This document shows positions 1 through 11,368 of a stretch of 64,000 nucleotides of DNA, in pieces; within the stretch, counting starts at the first letter, position 1; each line of letters starts with the position of its first letter. Source of the stretch: Haliclystus octoradiatus (taxonomy: Eukaryota > Cnidaria > Staurozoa > Stauromedusae > Haliclystidae); assembly GCA_916610825.1 (NCBI GenBank), contig OU744447.1, forward strand, positions 30,702,561 through 30,766,560, written 5' to 3'. The notes below the pieces were generated by a model that ran no database searches, had not been told where the DNA came from, and worked only from the letters and a program-made list of their open reading frames with translations. Made by a program: the position numbers and the translations under genes.

Positions 1-1273
1 TTTTCCACGACTGCAAGAAATTCGTTGAAAACATCATATTCAACTTGACTATCTTTACATAGATTTTGAAAGATAAAACACATAAATACAACAGTTTGTT
101 CACTCAGTTTGTTCGCTTCGACGTTAGTTTATAGAATTCATGTGATTTAAAACGCTTCATGTTTCATCACATCTGTTCGATCAATTAATTGTCGTAGCAA
201 CGGACTCTGAAATAGAACTAATGATGCATAACTTGAGATTTTCCTAGTTTATAGTTTTTTCAATTGATTTGATTATTAATTGATTAATCGATAGTCGATT
301 CGCATCCATATTCAATTTGCATGGGCTACTTGATTCCGAAACACATTTTTTGGTGTAATGCGCACTTTAAATAGTATAAAAATAAAAAATATTAAAACAA
401 GATGCTTTTTTAGAATTAAATGTTTCCTTTGAGATTTTTTCAAATTCCTCAAAACATTATTCCATTGCTCCAATAACGCATTTTATATAATGCATTTTTT
501 ATGTTGTGTGAAATGTAAATCATACTTCGTGTAAACGCCATTATCAATGTAAGTGATTGAAACTTTACTGACATGATTGTCATTGTTTATATATATTGAC
601 TCACTATGGTCGGAAGTGATTTTGAATAGTTTGAATATAAACTAGGTGTAAATATGTTTTTGAATCAGTCGTGAGCTCGTTGCTATTGAAATAAGTAAGA
701 ACCAATTGATGTAACAAGTAACCATTTACAAGTAATGTACTGTGTGTCAATTTATAGTATTCGTAAAAGATTAAAGTTAGTACCCAACGCTACATCAAAG
801 GTATGTTAAATGTAAACAAATTAATTGATTCGTCATTGTCTGTTATGTAATTATATCTAGCTTACATTAATTTGTATTTTATTCTATTAACAATTAGAAA
901 AACGATATAAAAAAGATTGTCAAACTACAACAGTTCATTCTTTTCTCGTATTATCTCGGTGTTGTTATAACTTTCAATGTAATCTGCAAAAGGCGATTTA
1001 CAAATCATCAGAAGAAAACAAAATGGCGATTACAAAAAATAAAAACGAGATTTATAGAATCATTTCTTGTGAGAATATCTTGAGTGATATCTTATATTTC
1101 TATTGTTTGAGAACAATCTGCCATTGTTTTAAGTAACCAATAACAATGTTCAAAAACTATTTGAATAAATATACGAATTCCAATTATTTGAATAGATAGC
1201 AATTTTGGCATTGAATAGAATGCCTAATGTAATATGACTATTCTACTGAGATGAAGCGTTTAATTTTTCTTAC

Positions 1274-4200
1274 GTGCTTGATACACCATAAAACGCACTC
1301 GTGTCTTCACCATCAATTGTGTTCAAATCTCCCTATCATAAAAAAAATAATTTGCTTATCAGAATAAATTGAATTCCTAAAAATTGATTGAATACCTGAT
1401 ATTTTACAACTTTCTATTGATTATCAATGTGACTGATGCTTGGTTGGTTACAGGATCGCTAGCTGGTCTTGGTCTGATGCAAATCTTAATTGTATAACTC
1501 CCACCATCCAAACACCAATACAGTACTAAAACGTGTTATGATGAGTTTTCAAGTGCTGTTTCTTGTAAGAGCTGGACCTCAAAGTTAAACCTGACTGGAG
1601 TGTGGATGCAAGGGTGGTAATAAAAGTATTTACAGTATAAAAACAAATTGTAAAATTGAAAATATTAACTTACCCAGAATTTCACCAAATAAAAAAGCTG
1701 TGAAGGACCTTTTTCATATAACTCTTTTAAACCCCCTTTCTTTTCCGGAAATTTATCATAAATCTGTCGTATGTCGATTGCTTCCATGTTTGGATCCGCA
1801 AAATTAGCATTTGGACCAAGATGAACAAATAGATGTTTGATATACTGAAACACATTGCGAAAATTAAAAAAAAATTAAGACATAAATTGTGGATTTTGAA
1901 AAGTTTAGATTAATTATTTTTGAAAATCAGTGAATTGGGCTTGAAACTACGAGAATCACAGAAAAACGAAAATCTAATTTATCATATTCAATTACTTTTA
2001 TGATTAAGTTATTTTATGTTTGCTATACACTCCAAAATACAAATCACTAACTCTCTCGCAACTTCAGCAGTTCAAGAATTATTTGCCTGGGATTCATAAA
2101 TAAAGACTGTTCAGAACTTACTAAAGAAATTCACACTTCAAATGACGAGTCATTAAACCTCTCTTAATACTTTCATCTAACATTTTGCACGATTTTCTTT
2201 AATCTAGTCTAGCGAGTTAATTGTTATGGTATTCATTTGATGTTCAGCCTGATAAAGTTTGACAACTAGTTTACCTTTGGGGAACTTTGAACCACAGATT
2301 ATCAAATAGGTATTGAGTCCAGTTACATGTGTAATTGAATTGAAAACCTTATAAATAGCCTACTTACAGTGTCGGGTTGGTCTATCCTTTGCTGTTCCTT
2401 GTAGGCTGAGAATTCCATGAATTTCAAAGGCTAGTAAACAAAGTGAAAAATACAAATTGAGTCATCATTAAAACAGACATACATTTGTTTGATATGATAA
2501 TTAATTTTAGTATTGCAGAATTTCAAAAATAAGAAACCATTTTCTTTTCTGTTCCTAAAGAGCAGACATCCCGTAATGCGACCTTCCAGGGTAAAACAAA
2601 GTCGGGAAACTTGGAAACCCGGTTTGCAGAAGGCTAGGTATATTGAGAAGGAAGATGCAAAATTTTGGATAGAAAGTTAAAATAATTAGGAAGATATGAA
2701 AAATATATTTGGATTTTACGTTTTTATAAGTTAAAGTTACTCAAATGTTACAAAAAATTGAGGTAGGTTTGTTGAAGGTTAAACATTTTGAATTGCACTG
2801 TATTTTGTAGGCTATGCTCTACATACAAATATTGAATTTTTCAGGAAAGATCAAGCGATTTAAGCCAATAAGCTTAGTAAAAGAGTAATAATAGGACCTA
2901 GTACACCAGTAGACATAAGCTTAATAAATTACATACATGAATCATTTAAAAAAATTAATTTAAATTGAATGCATTTGTGTTTAAAAGTTGTTGAGTTTTA
3001 TTTTCAAATACTTTATTTGATGTATTGTATTTGGCTCTGTAAGCATAGGCTATCCAATTTATTTGAAACACAACGTTGCCATGGAAGCTCATCTGTGAAG
3101 GCCTGCTATCTAATATAGGTTTAATTTCAATAAATGTGTGGCATAATATCACCTTACCATTTGGTCTTGCTCTGACGGTCTATTCTGCCATGAGCCCCCT
3201 GGTGCAAGAACTGGTAAATTACTACTTGATGCACTGCTACCATAAGAAGCCCTCTAATAAAAAGTAAACAAAGTTATTAGATAGAGTTATCCATTAGGGG
3301 TGACATAGCCTGCGTGCAGACTAAAACATATCTTAACGAAACTGTAAACTCTGCAAACTGCTCAGAAATAGCCATGTTGCTGTCACTGCGCTACACTTGT
3401 ATTGCCTTGTGAAAACCTTAATTTCCGGTCTCAGTTGCTTGTTTATCGACTGATTACACCCAATGTGGCTATGAGCTGTGGCGTATGAAAACAACAGTCA
3501 ACGTACTGAAAAGCCCAATATTTTGTTTTGTTTTATTATGTTTACACTAGTAGATTTCAATTCTTTATTGTTACTGGTTTGTAGACAAGTTTGTAATAAA
3601 TCACACATTTGAAAATAGGAAAGCGGAAGAATCAAAAAGCACCCCGAAAGGAACACTAACATAGACTTCATTCAAACATCAATATACAAACAGTGCAAGA
3701 TGAATATTTCCATTAATCAAACTAAACCCAAGATGCAACAGTATTACATCAATTTCATGATAACGTTGTAAGTGTGCTAAGCCAGCAAGTCTGTAGTTTA
3801 ATATTATAGGCCTACATTCAGCAAAGCGCTTTCCTGGAGTTAACTATAATGTATTATAAAATACAGGGCTCTTCAAAGTTTTGCATTTGGATAGTACAGT
3901 AGAAACCATTTATAACGGCACCCCTGGGGAATCTGAAAAAAGTATGTTATAGGCGATGTGCCGTTATAGCCGACATTACATCATAACAATAGAACAATAG
4001 AAAATGACTTGGCCTCATTATTCGTTCTGATGACGCATGCGCACTAGCACAACAAAAACCATGCGGTTACTTTTTTCAATCGTTTTGGAAAGAAGTGAGA
4101 TCGAAAAACAACAACTTAGCTTCATTATAAACAGCAATTTATGTTGTTCATCTGATTTGATATTTATTGAGTTAAACAACACTAAAGAAGTGGAATAGTT

Positions 4201-7200
4201 TTCAAAATGGTTTCTGTTAAACCGGATTATTAGTATTCAATTTACTTTTAAATGGACGTATATTTATGGTTTTTATTATTATTATGGCGAATGATCGGCT
4301 TTGATTTGTTTTGTTGTTCACAATGTTGCTTTAAATTTTATTTGACTATAGATTCAATGTTATAAAAACAGTGACACAAATGTTTTCCTTTCAAATGCTA
4401 AAAAAACTTCATTGTTTTATATGATATTGCATGTCCAAATAACTCGCAGAGCAAAGTGTGACATTTTATACGTTCCATCGCATCCAAAATACATTCTTAT
4501 TGTTGAAAAATTACTATATTGCTTGTATTTGATAATGAAAACAAAAGATTTTTGTAAAATAAGACGGTAAAAACAATTTTATTAGTTCACGGGAATAAAA
4601 ATGGGTGACGTTATAAGAGATAATCCGTTATAAACGGTGACGCTATAACCGATAATTATTAAGAGAAAACCTACTAAAATTTGCCGGGAACAAAGAATTA
4701 GTACGTTATAAACAATAATCCGTTATACAAGGTGACGTTATAAACGGTTTCTACTGTATTTACATTTTATTTAAACGTGTGTGGTACAAGTAGCTCCATT
4801 AATAGAATAATAGGCAGCTTAAACTATGGGGATGAATACAATGAATGAAAATGCTGCTTACGCTGTCAAAAAGGATTAATCAAGTATTTGACCAGTGTCA
4901 ATCTGTTACGGTAATCTAAAAGATTTCGGTGAGAGATGTCGGTTACTACAAACATAATTTCAGTACATTATTAACATCTTAGTTTTTGGAGTTGAAAAGC
5001 AAGTGAGAAATTCACTTATCTGAAACACACTGGAGCGATTTACATATTAGGCATATAATAACCATTGAAATCATTGACACTTACCATTTGATTTGGTGAT
5101 GTTGGTAATGACGATGTACTGAGTGCAATAGTTGATGTCTGTGGTACAGTTTGTTTGATAACACTTGAATGCTGTTGTTGTTGTTGTTGTTGCTGTTGTT
5201 GGTTAATACCACCCCCAAGATAATGATGTGCATTGTTATGGCCATAATGAAATCCTAATGAAGCTGATCCACTTCCTTGTGGAATTGAACCTGGCGGCCA
5301 AAATTGCTAGCAAGAGAAGAACACAATAACATGACAGTCAAAGAGACATTTTAAATGTAGCCTATAAACGTTCAGACAAGAGGCACGTGCGTCAAACCGG
5401 ATTTCCGAACATTGACCACGGGTAAGAACTATCTGAAATCAGAATCTGATCCTAATTTCAAGATGAAAATATGATCTAATCCAAAAAAAAATTGTCTGAA
5501 ATTCAAAATTTTATCCAAACTTTTTGTAGCTTTATAAAAAAAAATTTCAATGTTGCAATTTGACTGCTATCGACAGTGATTATTACTAATGTCGTCACTA
5601 CAGTTTTTTTAATTCTCAGATGACTATGACATTGTTACACATCACCTCTTTAGGACTATTAGTTAAATAACAGTTACCTTACTATGATAGGGTCTACTTT
5701 TTGCGCTTATGAATTCAAATTGTGACCTAGATGTCGTAATATGACGGTTAAAAACTCACTGTTTGTGGTGATAGGCTTGGATGTGATTCTGTTTTGATAC
5801 GCTGATGCTGGTGTGCTAAAGTATTTGTATCAGGACCAGGCGGCATGATACCTAGTTTATTCTGCATTGGATTTGCTGATACAATCTGTGCACTTGACAT
5901 TGTTGCCATTGCCTGCAGCGCTTTGTCTTTTGAACTCTGATCCTAAACAACAGAGACGAAAAGAAGAATGTTGAAAACAACCTGTCAATTTCAAATTAAC
6001 TAAAATATCCCTAATAATCTATAACACACTGTTTACAAGGTAAGGTGCTGGAAAGCCATCATAGGCAATTATTTTTTAACACCAGGTGATGCCATGAGAA
6101 CAAATTTCATGTAATTAGTAAAGAGAATGTTGATATAAAATACAATTACTGAAAGCTGTTTACATCAGGAACTTAAAGGATTATAAAATGCCTATAAATC
6201 TTTGAATAAAAAGATATTATTGCCACAATGTGTTTTTTCTTTGTAATCGTTTTGGAAATATTACTTAACAGCTATTGATCAAAGACGAGGTGAATATCGG
6301 TTGATAATGACCGAGGTCAGCCAAGGCCATTATGATTGCCGATATACATCATCAAGCCTGAGATTTAAACTGTTTTAAATAGTCAATGATTAACAGGCCA
6401 ATATGGAACATTAATTACACATGAATTTTAATGTATCGCAAACATAATTATCTGTTGCGTCCATTCGCTATAACGGTTAGAAAACACGGGACGGTCAATA
6501 CAGTTTAGAATAGAGTGGAGTTCAACCAATTGAAAAACTTTGTTTCGTTTGATTTCAATATTGACCTTGACCTGTTGGTCAATGACTAACATTTATTGAT
6601 AGCACAGCAAAAGAAGCAAATATAAACAAGAGCAAAAATACAAATTGTATCCATATTTAGGGCTGACATAACATAAATTCTAAACACACAAAACAACAAC
6701 AACAACAACTAAAAGAAGAAAAAAACGATTTGACCAAGCATGAGAGTAATTGAATAAATACTGAGCAAGAATAATATGACGTAAATCTCTAGCACAATAA
6801 TTTTACATCAACTTTGTAAATGCAATAGTCGATTTCAATGATCAAAAATGATTTAATTGGGTCCAGCGTCATTTCTAAAGGTTCAACCAGTATCAACAAT
6901 TTTCAGGTTCAACCAGTTCAATCAATTTCAGTATATTCGATCCCTTTTTGTGTTTTTGGTGATGTCAATGAATGAAAGTAAGTTATCGTTAAAAGTATTC
7001 TTAAAAATATGTAAAGGATATAACAAATTTGTCTCTTTTTAATCTGTGTCAGATTAATATAGTGATTGTTGTTCAACTGATGTATTTTCTTTTTACATTT
7101 CTATACAGAAAATATTCCGCATTAAATGAACATTCTATCTTGCTTAAAGGGGAAAAATGACGGTTAGAGTCAAGTGCATTTTTGTTGTTCGTTCTGTGTC

Positions 7201-9948
7201 TGTGCCTGAAACCATACTGAAACTTGAATTTTAAAGCCATCATTAACATTGATCGTTGAATTTACGCTACACTTAATTCAAGTTGAGCTTGCAGCGACTG
7301 CTGGTCAATGCTGCTCCTTTAATATCTCACACATAAAATAGATTTCCATTTTCCTTCTCCATACAAACTCTCATATTCCCACCTTGTTTTATGTCCCTCT
7401 TTTTATCTGAATACATGAGGGATGGGGGTATTCGACAAGTTCGACAGTAGGCCTACACATTTTAGGATTTTTATCAAAACAGACAAAATAAAATGAGATA
7501 AATGTCAAGAAATGTGCAACATTCTAAGAAAAATCATTTTCTTGAATTTTGCTGGTTTTAAACAATCAGAATGTCTAATTTACAGATTCTTCTGGTCAAA
7601 GGTAAAGACATTGTATTTCAGCAATTTGGATCCAATTCTCTCATGCTTGTAAGTTACCAAGATAAAATAAGAAGAACTAAGATGATGCAGCAAACAATTT
7701 GAGTTTTTGTGAGTTTCAGTCTGTGTGCAGATTATTCTGAGGATTTCAAAGCTTACTCTGGACAATAGAGCTTAACGTGGTGCAAATTTGGTACACATTT
7801 GATCTGATCTGATGAAAATTCAGATGATTAAGAAACTGTAGTTGAAATATTAGTCAATAATAACCTTTGATGACAATCAAAACATTTAAAATCATTCAGA
7901 AGGCAGCACAAAATTTTAAAGATTTAATATGAAATTATTATGGACCGAATCAAGTTAGCCTAATTGTAATCGGATTAGTCTATCAATTTCAATTTCTTTT
8001 CATTTCATAGATAATAATGGATCAATTTTCACAGGGATTTTTTATTGCCTGTTAAATAGTGATTGAGAAAAAATAATTTAAGAAACAATTAACGATCTAT
8101 GAAAAAGCTGGCATTCTGAAATTTTTGCTACATATTTTATTCTTGGCTGAGAAAACAGTTTTTGTTCCTCAAAGATGTAAACTACCAATTGTAGCAACAA
8201 ATTTATCTTAGTTCCAATTATAATTATCTTGATATGATGAATAGAAAAGAAGAAAGACAATGCACGATGATAGATGGAATGTGACAACATGACTAATGGC
8301 AAACAAAAAAAACCTTGAAGTTTGACTGGATTTCCCTCGCCTTTCGTCGTGCTAAGACTTGGATGTGACTTGACACCTGAAAATTGACAAATGAAGAAAC
8401 AATAATGTTAACAAGTTTGTAGATATTGATTTACATATACAATATATACTTCAAAGACAACATATTAGGTATCATAATTATCATTTACAGTGTAACCCGC
8501 TTTAGTGCAAGTCAAAATTGTCAAAGGTTTTCATTTACATTTATCCGAATTTGCGGTTACCCGAAATTGTTTACTAAGGACTTGACCAGAAAATAATTTA
8601 TAGGGTTTCGAAGCTAGGTTGCAGATAAGCGGGAATTTCACTTATCCGAATTGCACTTAAGTAGTCCGACAAAAGTAGGTAATAGGAATCCTGGAATCCT
8701 AAATTCCGGAAAGGTTTGAGCAAATTCAGAAGAAAATCAATATTTTAATGATTGATTGATCAAACATCAACAAAAAAATTCAGAGGAAAATGTTGAAATG
8801 CATCTAGGATTCCTGAAGGCTGAACCTTTTGTCGAACCCTGTCTACATGACTTAATGTTACACAGTTTGACATCACAATGAAATTGTAGGCCTGACATTA
8901 ATGAACATTCAATCTTAAAAATGATATGGAAATTTTGGATGCCCAAAATCATGACAGTGCTTTGAGAAAATTATCTCTGAACAAATGCATATATTTAATG
9001 GGAACAACAATACCAACAAAAGAACTGACGCAACTCAACTTGAAAAACATAAAATTGACCACCAGCCATTGCGCTTTGTTCTTCTAATATGATAGCACGC
9101 AAGGCGCAATGGTCAATTTTATGGCTTCAAAGTAATATTCAATATCTTCTTAGATGCTTTCTTTAAACAATACAAATATATCCAAAACCTCACCTGCTTC
9201 CTGCTTCTTGATTTTCCAGTACGTAACTTTATATAACGTGCAATTAATTCGTTTCTCCCTAGCAAAAAAAGCAGGAAATTATTCTATGAAAACCAAAATG
9301 TTTTAATTTTTCATAAATTAATAATTTTAACTTATTGATTCTTGTACTTTTTTTTTACAATGTAAAAATGATTAACATTCAATTATCAGCTTTATTATGG
9401 AAGATTGTTTATTGTCAAACTAAAATATTAATCCTGAGATTGATGTAAACCTTAACATTTAGAACACGTGTTGCTTAGCAGAATTCAAAATAGCTTTGGT
9501 CGTGTTGAAGTGTGTCATGGCAACTGAAAACATTATTTTTGTCAAGAAAATATATTGTGATCAATCGAAGGATTGATATAAAACCAGGAAGAAACACCAA
9601 TATGAAAACTGAATAACATTCTCAAGAAATATTTTACGAGCTTCATTAAACAATGAACAATCCACGCGCGCCATAAATACCAGAGCTGATATGCGTTGAC
9701 CATTTGATGCCGTGCGGACATACTTGAATCTCGGCCGTTCACTCACCGTACATCTTTCCTTCGTCTGACAATATGATTTTTCTACGACCACAAGGTGGAT
9801 ATATAGCCAAAGCTTCTTGAAAACTCTGTTCTATATCAGGAGACCAAACACCTTCTGCATCATTGGAGATTTGTGACGGTGTAGAAGGGCTTTCTTCTTC
9901 TGGTGCTGGCTCATTTAAACCTCGACTTTCGGCCATTGAAGAATCCAT
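1274..9948 (-). CDS. TEAD: TEAD/scalloped transcription factor, 9 coding exons, 3' end outside window
   Basis: This is the DNA-binding partner of YAP/TAZ/Vestigial and the nuclear output of the Hippo pathway. Exons read on the minus strand: 9948-9747, 9258-9194, 8376-8314, 5942-5760, 5306-5085, 3253-3158, 2430-2368, 1844-1674 and 1332-1274. All have AG/GT borders and compatible phases, giving 374 codons plus 2 nt. Exons 1-3 encode the full TEA domain (about residues 31-102), including [20 protein letters not shown] and [14 protein letters not shown]. Exon 5 carries ten consecutive Gln codons in the variable linker. Exons 7-9 begin the YAP-binding domain ([39 protein letters not shown]). The last ~110 residues usual for the family, with the palmitoylated cysteines, must lie left of position 1. 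Start: the first ATG, 10 nt downstream of a good splice acceptor at 9959-9961, so a non-coding first exon probably lies upstream. The exon structure is inferred by reading, not from transcripts. Confidence 0.93.
3306..3323. repeat. 18-bp palindrome made of two fused transposon termini
   Basis: TAGCCTGCG is followed directly by TGCAGACTA, the terminus of the element family seen at 18230 and 24589 and its inverted partner, with no interior between them. It lies in a TEAD intron. No matching 9-bp duplication flanks it, so it may be an old internal-deletion product or a footprint. Confidence 0.5.
3897..4756. mobile_element. Tigger/pogo-like non-autonomous Tc1-mariner element
   Basis: The 860-bp element starts CAGTAGAAACCATTTATAAC and ends with the inverse of CAGTAGAAACCGTTTATAAC, and TA flanks each side (3895-3896 and 4757-4758). 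CAGT termini with a TA duplication fit the pogo/Tigger branch of Tc1/mariner. The interior has further GTTATAACGG-type subterminal motifs and no transposase reading frame, so it is a MITE-like derivative. It sits in the TEAD intron between exons 5 and 6. Confidence 0.8.
5165..5204 (-). repeat. CAA/CAG repeat encoding polyglutamine in TEAD
   Basis: Ten consecutive Gln codons (CAA with two CAG) lie in exon 5 of the TEAD gene, between the DNA-binding and YAP-binding domains. The repeat is in frame and coding. Length polymorphism is plausible. Confidence 0.8.
9049..9122. repeat. 74-bp imperfect hairpin (miniature inverted repeat)
   Basis: The arms ATAAAATTGACC...CATTGCGC and GCGCAATGGTCAATTTTAT pair across a ~30-nt loop inside a TEAD intron. 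It could be a very short MITE or a structured RNA. Nothing else marks it. Confidence 0.4.
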
Positions 9949-10490
9949 TGCGCCACAACTGAAAAGACAAAGTCAACACGATAAAGCGCCGTTCGTATCG
10001 TCTCAAAACAACTTGAAACATGCTATCAATTATCTCCAAATTATATGAATTGCTACAAAATTGAAGTCGAGCGAACGATCACGCCGGAAGCACAAGCAAT
10101 CTGCACAAAAATGAGAAATATGTACGAAATATGCCAACAACGTTGTAAGCACAATACAGGCCTTCGGTGTTGTCGTCTGAAGAATGTGAACATTGAATAC
10201 TGTTTTAATCAAAATCAAACTGTAAAATGAAACAGAGCATACCTCTTGACACACAAGTCACTTTTGAATAAGTAAATAAAGTAAAATTTAATAAAACAGA
10301 AAAAGGCCTTTAAAATAATAATCACAATTCCACTTCGTCACAAATGGCCTCAGAGATTTCAAAGTCAAGAATGCGAAGCATGAAGAAACTATGCCAGGCT
10401 CGCCCACGATGGCAGGTGTCAATCAAATTGCTAAAAAACAACAGGGAATCCAGATGTTCCCTTTGTGTTTACATTCAGCTTTTTTTCCGG

Positions 10491-10499
10491 TTACGTCAT
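10491..10499. promoter_or_regulatory. CRE/ATF-like site TTACGTCAT
   Basis: This is a near-consensus CREB/ATF site in the TEAD-INCENP intergenic region, next to a TTTTTCCGG (Ets-like) stretch. The match is by eye only, and a single 8-9-mer is weak evidence. Confidence 0.3.
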
Positions 10500-11199
10500 A
10501 TTACTATGGTGATCAAGATACAATGGTCAAAATCGCGGTTTTGTGATTTTTTGCAAATGTTTGTGTGCTTTCTGAAATCACTTCATAGGTCCCTAATATT
10601 CTTACGATAGACAAAGTTTATCGTGTAAATTGTAATTTAATTAAAAGATAAGACCGTACCGTTCATCTAAACATGAACATGTAGCATCAAGCCATCAAAT
10701 GTTTATTCAAGTTCGTCATGCTTTCTCTGAGCCTTCTCTCGGTAGATTGCAATCTGCGAGCGGGCAAAATCTGAGGTAGAATGGTAATAGCTGAATAAAT
10801 CAAGTATATTTGTGGTCTATTGTCACTGCTACGTAGTACACTGGTTGGGCTTATCCCTGTACATTGGTTTATGACTTTTTATCGCAAAGATAAAACAATT
10901 TTCAAAGGACGGATTCTCATGTACGTTTAAATTTATTAATGACATTAATACAAAGATGCATGAGATATATATTAACAAAAATAAATATTTACAACAATAA
11001 CAGAATGTACTCAATGCAGGTTATTTTCAAAAACTTCTAGCCTGCCAAGCCAATGTGGGCTAATCCAAAAAGAAATATGCCGGCGAGAATGACAAACAAC
11101 ATAAAAGAAACGTCGATATATAAACAAACTTGACAATGAACATGACGACGGAGATAAGAAAGTGCATTGGTACCAAGTCTATTGTTTGGGCGCTGCGTT

Positions 11200-11243
11200 G
11201 ATTGGTCAATCTAGAATCCGTTGAAAGTCAAAATATTTCGCGC
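11200..11243. promoter_or_regulatory. Inverted CCAAT box and E2F-type site upstream of INCENP
   Basis: GATTGG (11200-11205) is an inverted CCAAT box, and TTTCGCGC (11236-11243) fits the E2F consensus TTTSGCGC. They lie 126-169 bp before the INCENP ATG. This pairing is typical of G2/M and S-phase promoters, so cell-cycle regulation is a reasonable inference. Confidence 0.5.
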
Positions 11244-11368
11244 TGCAAATTTGATCATTGAGAGATCGAACAAGATATTCTAATTTACAACGTTGTTATT
11301 CAAAAGTATATTTAATTTTTGCTTGGATTTACAAATTAATTATAGATATTGATGGTAATATCTATTAA

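Larger units (their letters stand above)
9949..11368. promoter_or_regulatory. Head-to-head promoter region between TEAD and INCENP
   Basis: The divergent genes are separated by 1.42 kb of non-coding DNA. On the TEAD side a pyrimidine-rich acceptor (about 9959-9967, minus strand) suggests a 5'UTR intron, so the true TEAD start site lies further up. Small overlapping frames at 10045-10610 look like chance. The INCENP side has CCAAT-type and E2F-type sites close to the ATG, listed separately. Confidence 0.6.

Noticed and set aside
8490..8690. Repeated TTATCCGAATT motifs suggestive of another Tigger-like MITE
   Set aside because: Could not find matching inverted ends or a TA duplication.
10030..10610. 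Several 60-90-codon frames in the TEAD-INCENP intergenic region
   Set aside because: They overlap each other on both strands, have no motif and probably lie in 5'UTR or promoter DNA.
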